Source of the DNA: Paractinoplanes brasiliensis
GTDB lineage: Bacteria > Actinomycetota > Actinomycetes > Mycobacteriales > Micromonosporaceae
Assembly: GCF_004362215.1 (NCBI RefSeq)
Contig: NZ_SNWR01000001.1
Coordinates: forward strand, 6,616,001-6,680,000
Length of the DNA: 64,000 nucleotides
Direction: 5' to 3'
The notes beneath the pieces were generated by a model. The model saw nothing but the letters and a program-made list of their open reading frames with translations, had not been told where the DNA came from and ran no database searches. The stretch's first letter is position 1; every line of letters begins with the position of its first letter. A program made the translations under genes and the position numbers. This document shows positions 16,410 to 25,205 of the stretch, piece by piece.

Positions 16410-17198
16410 TTACTTGGTACCGCTGCTGGACAGCGGGCCTGGGGCGGCGGCCGTCTTGCCGCCGTCGGGCCTGATCGCGAACCACTTGCCGTTGAGGCCC
16501 TGGCCGTTGATGTCGCCGGCCTTGGCGTCGTCGACGAAGAAGTAGACCGGCCAGCCGTTGATCGTGACCTGGCAGGTGCCGTCGGCCCGCTCGACGTAGC
16601 CCACGATCTTGGGGTCGATGCCGTCCGGGAAGATCTTGCCCGGGCTCTTGATCAGCAACGGCGGCCAGGCCGTCGCGCAGTCGCCGTTGCAGTTCGACTT
16701 GGGCGGCTTGTTCGAGTCGTTGTCGAAGCGGTACAGCGTACGGCCGGCGCCGTCGGTCACGTACGTGCCGATCTGCTCGTTCTCGGTGGCGTTGAGCTCG
16801 ACCGTCTTGCTGCCCTTGGTCCGCGACCTCGGCGGGGTGATGTCCTTGTCGGACGGGCCGCTGAAGATCTTGACCCAGCGCTGGGTCTTCGCGACCGTGG
16901 GCGCCTTCTTCTGCGCCTGGTTCGCGGTCTCGGCCTGGTTCGCGGCTTCCGCTTCGTTCGCGACCGGCTGCTCGTCCACCGGCGGGTTGGCCTCGATTCC
17001 GGCCAGGTCGGGCAGCTCACCCGGGCCCTGCGGATTCGGCGGCGGTTGCGTGCCCTGTCCGTTCTGCGCGTCCTGCCCGTTGTCCTGGATGGCCTGGGTC
17101 GCGGCCGCCGGCGCCGGCTCGGGGGCGCCCTGGCTTCCGCAAGCTGAAACCCCCGCCAGGCCGGCGGCCAGAATCGCCGTGACGTAGATCTTCCGCAT
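16410..17198 (-). CDS. Secreted lipoprotein with COG4315 Yx(F/W/Y)xxD repeats
   Basis: A 262-residue lipoprotein with a signal peptide and lipobox GVSAC (Cys20). A long Gln/Ala/Pro/Asn-rich linker precedes the C-terminal domain, where YRFDND and YFFVDD match the Yx(FWY)xxD signature of the COG4315 family. Conserved Cys pairs (SNCNGDC, GTCQ) are present. The start ATG has GGGAG upstream. It is divergent from an ECF sigma/anti-sigma operon, so it is a likely target of that sigma factor. Biochemical function is not known. Confidence 0.88.
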   Translation of the reverse strand: MRKIYVTAILAAGLAGVSACGSQGAPEPAPAAATQAIQDNGQDAQNGQGTQPPPNPQGPGELPDLAGIEANPPVDEQPVANEAEAANQAETANQAQKKAPTVAKTQRWVKIFSGPSDKDITPPRSRTKGSKTVELNATENEQIGTYVTDGAGRTLYRFDNDSNKPPKSNCNGDCATAWPPLLIKSPGKIFPDGIDPKIVGYVERADGTCQVTINGWPVYFFVDDAKAGDINGQGLNGKWFAIRPDGGKTAAAPGPLSSSGTK

Positions 17199-17360
17199 GG
17201 CTGTCTCCCGTCTCAGATCTTCGAGGCCTGACCTCCACACGCCGGCGTTCGCGGGCTGGTTCACCCGGATGTGCCACTTTCGGAAAATCTTGATCCGGGT
17301 GGGGGACCTGCGACGTACTCCGAGTAGCCGCAGCACAGTACTTTCATCGATGTCGTTGTC

Positions 17361-17930
17361 ATGAAAGACGTGAGAGTGCCGCGGAAAGAGAAACGGATGC
17401 CGTCGAGCCGACAGAGACCGCACCGGGAGGTGGCCGATGAAGCACTGGTCAGATCGTTGTTTCAGGAACATGGACGCGCCATGCTCGCGTATGCCACGCA
17501 ACTGACCCGAGATCGCGCCGCCGCCGAGGACGTGGTCCAGGAAGCGCTGGTGCGCGCCTGGCGGCACCCCGACAGCCTCAACAACGGCAAGGGCTCCGTA
17601 CGGGGATGGTTGCTCACGGTCTGCCGCAACATCGTGCTGGACCAGATCCGAGCGCGGAACAGGCGCCCGCTCGAGGCCGCCGAGAGCCCGCCCGACGCCG
17701 CCGTCGAACAGGACCACTCCGACCGCATCGTCACGTCGATGGTCGTGGTCGACGCGCTGAGCCGGCTCTCCACCGAGCACCGTGAAGTGCTCGAACAGGT
17801 CTACCTCAGAGGCAACACCGTCGCCGAGGCCGCGGAGGCGCTCGGCATCCCGCCCGGGACGGTCAAATCCCGATCCTTCTATGCGTTGCGGGCCTTGCGC
17901 GAGGCCGGCACGGAACGGTTGGCATCATGA
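17361..17930 (+). CDS. ECF RNA polymerase sigma factor
   Basis: A sigma factor of up to 189 residues with region 2 (FQEHGRAMLAYATQLTRD through AAEDVVQEALVRAW) and region 4 (LSTEHREVLEQVYLRGNTVAEAAEALGIPPGTVKSR). It resembles the SigK/SigL group, which is controlled by membrane anti-sigma factors. ATG 17361 gives the longest protein, but ATG 17397 also fits and neither has a strong ribosome site. It overlaps the anti-sigma gene as ATGA (17927-17930). Probable targets are its own operon and the divergent lipoprotein gene. Confidence 0.93.
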   Translation: MKDVRVPRKEKRMPSSRQRPHREVADEALVRSLFQEHGRAMLAYATQLTRDRAAAEDVVQEALVRAWRHPDSLNNGKGSVRGWLLTVCRNIVLDQIRARNRRPLEAAESPPDAAVEQDHSDRIVTSMVVVDALSRLSTEHREVLEQVYLRGNTVAEAAEALGIPPGTVKSRSFYALRALREAGTERLAS

Positions 17931-18649
17931 GCACGCCGGAGAGCGCGAACAACACGGCGAACGAGCACGTCGACATCGCCGGCTACCTGCTGGAAATGCT
18001 CTCTGAGGACGAGAAGGCCCGCGCCGACGCCCACCTGGCGGGCTGCGCCGAGTGCCGGGCCGAACGCGACTCCCTGCGCGAATGGTCCGACCAGCTCGGC
18101 GGGGTGCCCGACGCGATGCTCCTCGACGGCCCGCCCGACGACGCCGACCTGCTGCTGCAGCGCACGCTGCGCCAGGTGCGCCGCGAGTCGTCCGGCCGCC
18201 GTTACAAGCGGGTCGCCACGGCGACGTCGATCGCCGCCGCGGTGGCCGCGATCGCGGTCGTCGGGGGCGTGCTGGTCGGGCGGGGGACGGCGCCCTCCAC
18301 CGAGCCGCTGGCCCAGCCGACAGCGACCCTCTCGGTGCCGGCCGGCGCGCGGGTCGGCTCCGGGACGGACGCGTCCACCGGCGCCCGCATGGAAGTGGCG
18401 GTGACACCCGCCGCGGGCTGGGTCCGGGTGACGGCCACGGTCGGGGGCATCCCCGCCGGTCAGAAATGCGTGCTCGAGGTGGTCGGCCGCGACGGCTCCA
18501 CCGCGGTCGCCGGCAGCTGGCTGGTGTCCGAGGCCGGTGAGACGGGAGGGACGACGCTCAACGGCAGCGCCCTGATCGACCCCGAACAGGTCCAGGCCGT
18601 ACGCGTCGTCAACACCACCGGGAAGCAGTTCGTGTCGGTCGACGTCTGA
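17927..18649 (+). CDS. Membrane anti-sigma factor with zinc-binding (ZAS) domain
   Basis: A 240-residue protein. The N-terminal cytoplasmic domain has the zinc motif H36-x3-C40-x2-C43 (HLAGCAEC) of ZAS anti-sigma factors. A single transmembrane helix spans about 97-118, and an extracytoplasmic C-terminal domain of about 120 residues may sense envelope signals (RskA-like). It is translationally coupled to the sigma gene. It should hold the sigma factor inactive until signal-driven proteolysis. Confidence 0.92.
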   Translation: MSTPESANNTANEHVDIAGYLLEMLSEDEKARADAHLAGCAECRAERDSLREWSDQLGGVPDAMLLDGPPDDADLLLQRTLRQVRRESSGRRYKRVATATSIAAAVAAIAVVGGVLVGRGTAPSTEPLAQPTATLSVPAGARVGSGTDASTGARMEVAVTPAAGWVRVTATVGGIPAGQKCVLEVVGRDGSTAVAGSWLVSEAGETGGTTLNGSALIDPEQVQAVRVVNTTGKQFVSVDV

Positions 18650-18689
18650 GCATCGGGCCAGGGCGTGCCGCCGGTTGGCGTCCGAGCCG

Positions 18690-18794
18690 GTTGGTGAGCG
18701 CGTCCTGGCGCTCGGCGTCCGAGTTGCCGGCCAGCGCGTCCTCGCGGCCCTCGTTCGAGTTGTCGGCGGGCGCGTCTTGGCGGTCCTCGTTCGA
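18690..18794. repeat. 33-36 bp tandem repeat, three units plus a partial fourth
   Basis: Units 18690-18722 (33 bp), 18723-18758 (36 bp) and 18759-18794 (36 bp) share GTTG, AGCGCGTCCT and TTCGA-type segments. A partial copy follows into the 3-prime end of the reductase gene. They fill the gap between two convergent genes; no gene is seen in 18650-18802. Confidence 0.8.
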
Positions 18795-18802
18795 GCTGCG
18801 GA

Positions 18803-19417
18803 TCAGCGCAGGACGGTCAGCGCGTCGGCCAGGACGTCCTGCGCGTGGAAGACGTCCACCTCGTTCTGCTGCAGCGGCCCACCCGGTTCGGTGAGCCGCG
18901 CGGCCTCGGCGCCCCCGGCGTAGAACGGCGCGAACCCCATGTCCCGGATCAACACCGTCGTCGCGCGCCGCGCGTCCTGATGATCGCTGCACAGGAACTC
19001 GGCCAGCAACGGATCGTGGCCGCGCCGCCGCTCCAGCGTGGCCGCCGGCAACGTGTTGAGCGCCTTCGCCCAATGCGCCTTCGGCGCCAGCTGCGCCAGC
19101 TGCTCGAACCCGCTGACCCCGCCCAGCTGCTGCCCGGTCGGGTTGGTGGCGTCGATGACGATTTTGCCGTCCAGCGTCGTCCCGGCCAGCTCGATCGCCT
19201 CGTAGGCCGACTCCCAGTTCGGCGAGAACAACACCACATCCGCGAACTCCGCCGTCTGCGCGACGGGCAACGCCTGCCCGTGCCCGAACAGGTGATCCAC
19301 CACGTCCGCCAGCCGCTCGGGATGCCGCGACGACACCGCCACGTCGTGCCCGCTCTGAGCGCACCATTCGGCCAGCGTCGAACCGAGCTGACCCGCCCCG
19401 ATAACGCCGATGTGCAT
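18803..19417 (-). CDS. F420-dependent NADP reductase-like protein
   Basis: A 204-residue NAD(P)-binding protein of the F420H2:NADP oxidoreductase/NADP oxidoreductase family. The N-terminal IGVIGAGQLGSTLA is the dinucleotide-binding loop, with a VSSRHPERL segment that would contact the NADP phosphate. The chosen ATG (minus strand, 19415-19417) has a GGTGG ribosome site and leaves no N-terminal extension. It stands alone between the anti-sigma gene and a membrane-protein gene. True F420 use cannot be confirmed here. Confidence 0.85.
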   Translation of the reverse strand: MHIGVIGAGQLGSTLAEWCAQSGHDVAVSSRHPERLADVVDHLFGHGQALPVAQTAEFADVVLFSPNWESAYEAIELAGTTLDGKIVIDATNPTGQQLGGVSGFEQLAQLAPKAHWAKALNTLPAATLERRRGHDPLLAEFLCSDHQDARRATTVLIRDMGFAPFYAGGAEAARLTEPGGPLQQNEVDVFHAQDVLADALTVLR

Positions 19418-19684
19418 GCCACCAGCGTGCCTTCTCACGCCGTTTCCCGAGGGGTGAATCCGATTTTCCGTACGCGTGGTCACCCCGGTCGTGGGCGGTC
19501 TGTACTACCGGCGTGACGCCGTGCGGCGGGGCAGGGGCAAGGCTCAGTGCCGGCTCCGTTGATCCACTGATGTCCTTGCCAGGGGCGGGTCCCTACGTTG
19601 GTGAGGCTGACCTTGCAGCGCCGGGGGTCGGTACGTGTTCACCCGGACGGCCATCGCCGTCGACGCGAGTTGAGAGAGACTTCG

Positions 19685-20155
19685 ATGGATTCTGTTGCGA
19701 ACCGTGTGGTGGGTCCCGGGGAACGGCGAGACGACGAAGGCAGCGGCGCCGGCGCAGGCCGACTCTCGCTGCGCCGGCTCTATCTGCTCAGGGCGGGTTA
19801 CGCCTTCCTCGGGATTGGCTTGGCCGTGGTCGAATGGCGGGGAGTATTCAATTCCGTGCATTCGCAACCCCTGATGGACGGGGTAGTCGACTGCATGCTC
19901 GTCGCGTTGTCCCTCCTTGCTCTCCTGGGGATTCGGTACCCGGTGCGGATGCTGCCGGTCCTTCTGTTCGAATCGGCCTGGAAGCTGATCTGGCTGACCG
20001 TCGTCGGACTGCCACTGTGGATCTCTGACGATATGGACCCGGCTGCCCGCGAAGTGGTCTACTCGTGCCTCTTGGTCGTGGTTGTCCTTGCCGTCATTCC
20101 GTGGGTCCATGTGCACAGCCACTACGTGGTGAACCGGGGAGAGCGGTGGCGTTAG
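19685..20155 (+). CDS. Small four-helix membrane protein of unknown function
   Basis: A 156-residue protein. About 35 charged N-terminal residues are followed by four hydrophobic segments (RAGYAFLGIGLAVVEW; VDCMLVALSLLALLGI; MLPVLLFESAWKLIWLTVVGL; VVYSCLLVVVVLAVIPWVHV). ATG 19685 has GAGAGAG nearby, whereas the longer frame from 19598 lacks one. The segment GIRYPVRMLPVLLFESAWKL resembles uncharacterised actinobacterial membrane proteins. It lies tail to tail with the LuxR regulator gene. No function assigned. Confidence 0.75.
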   Translation: MDSVANRVVGPGERRDDEGSGAGAGRLSLRRLYLLRAGYAFLGIGLAVVEWRGVFNSVHSQPLMDGVVDCMLVALSLLALLGIRYPVRMLPVLLFESAWKLIWLTVVGLPLWISDDMDPAAREVVYSCLLVVVVLAVIPWVHVHSHYVVNRGERWR

Positions 20156-20223
20156 CTCCGGACAGGGCAACCGCACTCGATCGAAACCCTGTCTGTTACG
20201 AGGCATCGCAGACTCGGTTCGGC

Positions 20224-22515
20224 TCAGCGGTCGGACGCGGACATCCAACCGGCGATCTGGGCCCGCGTGTTGAAGCCGAGCTTGTTGAGGATGTTGCGGA
20301 CGTGGCTCTCGACGGTGCGTTCGGAGATGAACAGGCGTCCACCGATCTCCCTGTTGGTCAGGCCGTCGGCGATCAGCCGCGCGACCTCGGCCTCACGAGG
20401 CCGGAGGACTCCGGTGCCGGCGTTGTCCCGGGACACGGCGGCCGGGGCGCTTTCGCGTAGCGCGAGCCGGATCGCGGACTGTCGGCTCAGTCCCTGCCCG
20501 GCAGCGAATTCCGATCGGAATCCCGTTACGCCCAGCGACGCCCGCGCCGTGGCGGTGGCGTGGGCCAGCACCGGGGCAAGCACCGCGTTGATGGTGGCTC
20601 CCACCTCGGCGCGGAGGGTTTCTGTCGCGCCGAGCAGTCGTGCCGCCAACAAGGGCTCGCCCGCGGTGGCCGCACCTGCCGCGAGGCCGCCGAGGAGGTA
20701 GCACTGCGCGACACGGTCGTCCAACTGGCGGGCGAGACGCAGGCTTTCGGTGAACAGTGGCCTGGACCCGTCCTGGTCGCCGCGCAGCAGGGCCGCGAGG
20801 CCCTGGTTCATCAGCATCATGCCGAGGCTGTACAGGTCGCCCGCCTCCCTGCTCAGCCGCGCCCCCTCGGCGGCCGCGGATCCGACCGCGTCGAGGTCGC
20901 CGGCGAGCAGCCCGTTGAGTGCCTGTGCCTGACGTGTCATGAGGGCAGCGCCGAGATCGTCCAGCGTGTTGTTCACGGTGCGGGCCTCCTCGAGCAGCCG
21001 CACCGAGATCGCGCGGTCACCGGACATGCTCGCGGCGATCGACGCCATGGCCAGCGACTGCGCCAGCACCTCCCGTTGGCCGGTGGCCCGTGCCGAGGTC
21101 ACGGCCCGATCGAGAACCGGTGCCGCCGCGGCCGGGTCGTTCTGCAGCACGCCCAGGAACCCGCGGGCGAAGTAGGCCCACGGGTGAGCGTCGGGCTCAG
21201 GGTCGCTGACAAGCAGTCTGTCGAGCCACCGCACCCCCTCGGTCGTGGCGCGCGTGATCCAGTACCAGATCAGGCTGGTGGCAAGTTCGAGGCCGCGTCG
21301 AGTGTCGCCCTGGTCGACACGCCTGTGCAGGGTGGCCCGGATGTTGTCGATCTCCTGATCCATCCACGGCAACCACTGCGGGAGGCTGGACCTGCCCTCG
21401 GCCGCGAAGCGCCGGCAGCGGGACAGGTAGTGGTCGAAGCAGCGTCGTTCGACGGTCTCCTCCTCGCCTGCTTCGCGCAACCTGAGCCGTGCGTACTCCC
21501 GCACCGTCTCGTGCAGCCGGTAGCAGGCGATGCTCGCGTCCTCCTCCTTGACCAGCAGGGATTTGTCCAGCAACGATGACAGCACGTCCAGCACGAGTGC
21601 CGCCGGGACGTCGCCGCTACCGCACACCGCCTCGGCGTCATCGAGGGTGAACCGGGCCGCGAAGACACACAGCCGCGCCAGCAACCTGCGCTCGGTCGGC
21701 GAGAGCAGGTCGTAGCTCCACTCGACCGAGGTGCGCAGCGTCTGGTGACGTGGCAGCGCGGTCCGGTCGCCGGTGGTGAGCAGCTCGAAACGATCGCTGA
21801 GCCGGTCGCGGATCTGCTGCGGGCTCAGCGCCCGCGTCCGGACGGCCGCCAGCTCGATCGCCAAGGGAAGCCCGTCCAGCCGGCGGCACAGCTCGACGAC
21901 AGTGGCGTGGTTGTCAGCGGTCAGCTCGAAGCTGCCCGAGGCCGCTGCTGCCCGCTCCACGAACAGTTGGACCGCCTCGTTGAAGCGCAACTGCGCCAGC
22001 GGTTCAGGGTCGTCCGGCGGTGGCAGTTGAAGCGATGGAACGGGCAGCACATGCTCGCCGGCTGTCGACAGCGGCTCCCGGCTGGTTGCCAGCACACGGA
22101 CTCCCGGCGCCGCCCTCATGAGGTCATTGACCAGGTGGGCGACCGCCGGCAGGACGTGCTCGCAGTTGTCCACGACCAGCAGCAGTTCCTTGTCGCTCAG
22201 ATAGGAGCGCAGCAGGGCCGTCGGATTTACGGCTGCTTGGTCGCGTAGGTCCAGGGCGGCCAGCACGGCGTTGCCCACCAGGGCCTGATCGCCGATCTCG
22301 GCGAGTTCCACCATCCAGATACCGCCCGGGAAACCACGACCGAGGTCGTTGGCCGCGCGGATCGCCAGCCTGGTCTTGCCGACTCCGCCCGGCCCGACCA
22401 GGCTGACCAGCCGCCCGGCCGCCAACCTCTTCTTGATCTCGGCCAGTTCGCCCCGGCGGCCGACGAAGCTCGTCGTCTCCGCCGGCAGGTTGCCCGGTCG
22501 CCGAGGCTGCAGCAC
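20224..22515 (-). CDS. Large ATP-binding LuxR-family regulator (NB-ARC/AfsR-like ATPase plus HTH)
   Basis: A 763-residue STAND-type regulator. A NB-ARC-like NTPase occupies residues 10-300, with Walker A VGPGGVGKTRLA near residue 42, Walker B LLVVDNCEHV near 113 and GLPLAIELAA (GxP motif) near 210. A TPR-like helical region runs from about 330 to 680, and a C-terminal LuxR helix-turn-helix from about 700 (LRPREAEVARLIADGLTNREIGGRLFISERTVESHV, split by one loop). The signal bound is unknown. No obvious target operon is adjacent. Confidence 0.92.
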   Translation of the reverse strand: MLQPRRPGNLPAETTSFVGRRGELAEIKKRLAAGRLVSLVGPGGVGKTRLAIRAANDLGRGFPGGIWMVELAEIGDQALVGNAVLAALDLRDQAAVNPTALLRSYLSDKELLLVVDNCEHVLPAVAHLVNDLMRAAPGVRVLATSREPLSTAGEHVLPVPSLQLPPPDDPEPLAQLRFNEAVQLFVERAAAASGSFELTADNHATVVELCRRLDGLPLAIELAAVRTRALSPQQIRDRLSDRFELLTTGDRTALPRHQTLRTSVEWSYDLLSPTERRLLARLCVFAARFTLDDAEAVCGSGDVPAALVLDVLSSLLDKSLLVKEEDASIACYRLHETVREYARLRLREAGEEETVERRCFDHYLSRCRRFAAEGRSSLPQWLPWMDQEIDNIRATLHRRVDQGDTRRGLELATSLIWYWITRATTEGVRWLDRLLVSDPEPDAHPWAYFARGFLGVLQNDPAAAAPVLDRAVTSARATGQREVLAQSLAMASIAASMSGDRAISVRLLEEARTVNNTLDDLGAALMTRQAQALNGLLAGDLDAVGSAAAEGARLSREAGDLYSLGMMLMNQGLAALLRGDQDGSRPLFTESLRLARQLDDRVAQCYLLGGLAAGAATAGEPLLAARLLGATETLRAEVGATINAVLAPVLAHATATARASLGVTGFRSEFAAGQGLSRQSAIRLALRESAPAAVSRDNAGTGVLRPREAEVARLIADGLTNREIGGRLFISERTVESHVRNILNKLGFNTRAQIAGWMSASDR

Positions 22516-22527
22516 GGGGCAAACCTA

Positions 22528-22590
22528 CTACTCAGCGGGGCTGCGAGACCGCCTGATGCTGTCCCGGCGGATCAGCTCGGCCGGGATGTG
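22528..22590 (-). pseudogene. C-terminal remnant of a LacI-family regulator
   Basis: On the minus strand the last 20 codons before a stop read HIPAELIRRDSIRRSRSPAE, almost the same as the tail of the intact LacI regulator at 29759-30772 (KIPAELIRRDST). The DNA is also similar. Upstream of this tail, to 22870, no LacI sequence could be recognised in any frame. This suggests a deleted regulator that once accompanied the pectinesterase gene. The rest of the 355-bp gap shows nothing else. Confidence 0.6.
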
Positions 22591-22870
22591 CGACCTTCCG
22601 CAAGCGTCGCCGCGCACTGTGCTGGGTTGGTGTTCGTTACAGGATGCGGCGGATGCCGGCGCCTGCGTTGACCACGGCGGGTACGGCCGCGGTGGGATCG
22701 AGGCGGGTTCGCAGGGTGGGGGTCCAGCCGGCGTCGGGGTCAGGTGGGGGCCGTGGGCGGCGTTGCAGGCGGCCACCAGGTCGACCGGCACGACGGCCCG
22801 CTTCGCCGGCAGTTGTTGCTTTCGATGGCCCACCTCACGCGGGAGAGGCGGCGTTCGGGTCGGTGGGCTG

Positions 22871-24022
22871 TCAGAGGTGGCGGTCGGGGGACCATTTGTC
22901 GGCGCCACGCAGGAAGGCGGGAACGGTCCGCGTCGCGGCCTCGACCGGGGTCAACTGGGGACGGTCGGGAGAAGGGCAAGCGCCGCGGCCGTGGTTGCGG
23001 TATTCGGCGAAGCGGGCCTCCTGCCACGGCCACGTACCGAAATCGCTCCAGGCGGTCGCCCCGATGTGCGCGTCGATGCGCGAGTCCCGGATGATTGTCT
23101 GGCCGACGGCGTCCGGGTCCTGGCTGGGGTGCCACGGGCGGCCGAGGAAGACGCTCGCCTCGGGGGCGCCGGACGTGAACGCGCACCGGGCGAACAGGAA
23201 ACCGTGCGGGCTGCTGGTATCCGTGCTCGGGGCGGTGACGTAACCCCGCGGCGTCGACTCCCGGTCCAGCGAGTGGATGCGGCACCGGTCGAAGACAGCC
23301 GTGGCCCGGCCGAAGATGAAGTCGACATCACCCTCGACGTAGCAGTCCCGGAAGTACGCGCGGGCGATCGTGCCGGCGGCGGAACTGTTCGCATACAGCG
23401 TGTCCTGGTTGCCGAGGAAGCGTACGCGGGTGAAAGCCACCCGATCGGCGCGCGTGAGAACGGCGACCGCCTGCCGGCTGGTGATCTCGGGGTGGGCGGC
23501 CTCGTCGAACAGGTTCGCGAACGTCACGTTGTGCGCCCGGAAGTCACGCCCGTCCACAGTGACCGACGCGCTGCCGGTAGTTCCCCACGTGCCACCGTCC
23601 GGGTTCGGCGTCCCATTGGCCCGATCGTCCGCGATCACCACGTCGGCCGGCCGCTCGCCGAGCCCGACAATGGTGATCAGTGGACGGTCCGAGGGGATGA
23701 CAACCCTTCCCGTGTACGTTCCGGGCCGAACCGCGATCACGAAGGGCGCGCTGTTTCCCGCGGGAACGGCATCGACGGCTTCCTGAATCCCGGCAAAGTC
23801 CCCGCTTCCGTCAGAGGCCACGACCACCCGGCGACCCGGCCCGCCCCCGCCGCCGGCGCCTGCTCCGCCGCCGCCCACGTTGCTCACGGTCACGCCGCCC
23901 ACGTCGCTCGCCCCGCTCAGGTCGTTCGCGCTGCCCGCCGACGCGGAAACGGCCCGCCCGCCGAAGAGCGAAGCCACCGTGACGGCCCCCGCAGAGGCCC
24001 CAAGAAACGTCCGCCGGCGCAT
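22871..24022 (-). CDS. Tat-exported pectinesterase
   Basis: A 383-residue carbohydrate esterase (CE8-type pectin methylesterase). The twin-arginine signal is RRRTFLGASAG at the N-terminus, followed by a Gly-rich linker. The right-handed parallel beta-helix domain carries the catalytic blocks GNQDTLYA, DCYVEGDVDFIFG with the active Asp residues, and FLGRPW. It removes methyl esters from pectin outside the cell. Its role fits the uronate catabolic locus at 37785-49446. The chosen start is the ATG just before the RRR motif; longer frames overlap the divergent toxin region. Confidence 0.93.
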   Translation of the reverse strand: MRRRTFLGASAGAVTVASLFGGRAVSASAGSANDLSGASDVGGVTVSNVGGGGAGAGGGGGPGRRVVVASDGSGDFAGIQEAVDAVPAGNSAPFVIAVRPGTYTGRVVIPSDRPLITIVGLGERPADVVIADDRANGTPNPDGGTWGTTGSASVTVDGRDFRAHNVTFANLFDEAAHPEITSRQAVAVLTRADRVAFTRVRFLGNQDTLYANSSAAGTIARAYFRDCYVEGDVDFIFGRATAVFDRCRIHSLDRESTPRGYVTAPSTDTSSPHGFLFARCAFTSGAPEASVFLGRPWHPSQDPDAVGQTIIRDSRIDAHIGATAWSDFGTWPWQEARFAEYRNHGRGACPSPDRPQLTPVEAATRTVPAFLRGADKWSPDRHL

Positions 24023-24167
24023 GCCAAGTCTCCAACCGCTCGCCAAAACCCTTGAGGTAAGCCCTTTCCTGGCGAACCGTAGGCGTCTCGAGAGGCGTGG
24101 GTCAATGCAATGCCGAGAACCTGCAAACACGCCGTGCACCCAGGCCGAGTCCTTCCAGGTGGACACC

Positions 24168-25205
24168 ATGATCTGCAACAAAAGCGCCGCCCGCCGCCAC
24201 CGAAGGCGCCCGGAGGGTTCCGACCGTCCGTCGGTGTCCCAGCAGCCGGCGGAACAGCGCAACTTCGTCAAGGTGGACAAGGGCAACGACCCGCAGACGG
24301 CGAAGCCGGAGGCGTGTCACAGCTTCGCGCCGGACACCCGGGTGCTGATGGCCGACGGCACCACCAGGCCCATCGCCGAGGTCAACGTCGGCGACAAGGT
24401 GACCACGACGGACCCATCGACGGGGCAGAGCAGTGACCAGCAGGTGACGCTGCTGCACGCCAACCGTGACCGGGAACTGACCGACGTCACGGTATCGACG
24501 GCGCCCGCCGCGGCACCCCGTACGGAGGGCGAGGGCAAGGGTGGCCGCAGCACGCGCGGCCCCACCGAATCGACGCTGGAGACCACAGCTCACCACCCGT
24601 TCTGGGACGCCACTGCCGGCGCCTGGGTCGATGCCGCGGAACTCACCCCGGGCACGTCCACGCTGGTCGGCCCCGACGGCCAAATCCAGTACGTAACCGC
24701 AGTACACAACTTCACCGGCACCGAGGTGATGCGCGACCTCACCGTCGCCACCACCCACACGTACTATGTGCTCGCCGGCACAACGCCAGTCCTCGTCCAC
24801 AACAACGATGCCGCTTTCGCAGGGAGGGCATGCGATGTTCCTCGCTTGGGGCGTAGTGCTGAGCGGATCAATGGTTCGCTCGATCCCATCGCTCGATCGC
24901 AGCGAGACACGGTGGTGATGAGTACCGATAATGGGCCAGACCTAGTGGCCTCCGGCGTCCGTGACATTGACCCACGTCAGCGAGCTGCGATGGGTGGTTC
25001 CGAACTGGAAGCGCGGCTTCCTGGACATCATGCTGAGGTAACCGCAAATGAGCGGGCGAAAGACCTTGGGCTGAGTCCGCGGGCGCTATCCAGTTATCCG
25101 CACGCAATCTGCCCAGCCTGTCGTCAGTACCTAGAAGAAGAAGGCTATAGAATCTCGTCCGATGGGATGAGCGCTGTTATGCGTACCTTCGGAAAGGAGA
25201 ACTGA
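24168..25205 (+). CDS. Polymorphic toxin tip: Hint domain plus deaminase-fold toxin (N-terminally incomplete)
   Basis: A 345-residue protein. Residues 50-213 are a complete Hint (intein-like) pretoxin domain: Cys50 starts CHSFAPDTRVLMADG, HHPFW is the internal His block, and LVHNN (His211-Asn212) ends it. The toxin of about 130 residues has H288-A-E290 and C315-x2-C318 (HAEVTANERA, ICPACRQYL), the zinc and catalytic residues of the cytidine-deaminase fold used by bacterial nucleic-acid deaminase toxins. Residues 1-49 are not recognisable, and no RHS repeat, secretion signal or WXG domain is present, so the delivery body is missing. ATG 24168 follows AGGTGGA, but the natural protein may be a remnant. 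The immunity gene overlaps its stop. Confidence 0.82.
   Translation: MICNKSAARRHRRRPEGSDRPSVSQQPAEQRNFVKVDKGNDPQTAKPEACHSFAPDTRVLMADGTTRPIAEVNVGDKVTTTDPSTGQSSDQQVTLLHANRDRELTDVTVSTAPAAAPRTEGEGKGGRSTRGPTESTLETTAHHPFWDATAGAWVDAAELTPGTSTLVGPDGQIQYVTAVHNFTGTEVMRDLTVATTHTYYVLAGTTPVLVHNNDAAFAGRACDVPRLGRSAERINGSLDPIARSQRDTVVMSTDNGPDLVASGVRDIDPRQRAAMGGSELEARLPGHHAEVTANERAKDLGLSPRALSSYPHAICPACRQYLEEEGYRISSDGMSAVMRTFGKEN

Noticed and set aside
18609..19367. Minus-strand frame with NSNEGREDALAG-like repeats
   Set aside because: The repeats are the translation of a non-coding tandem repeat in the wrong frame of the reductase gene.
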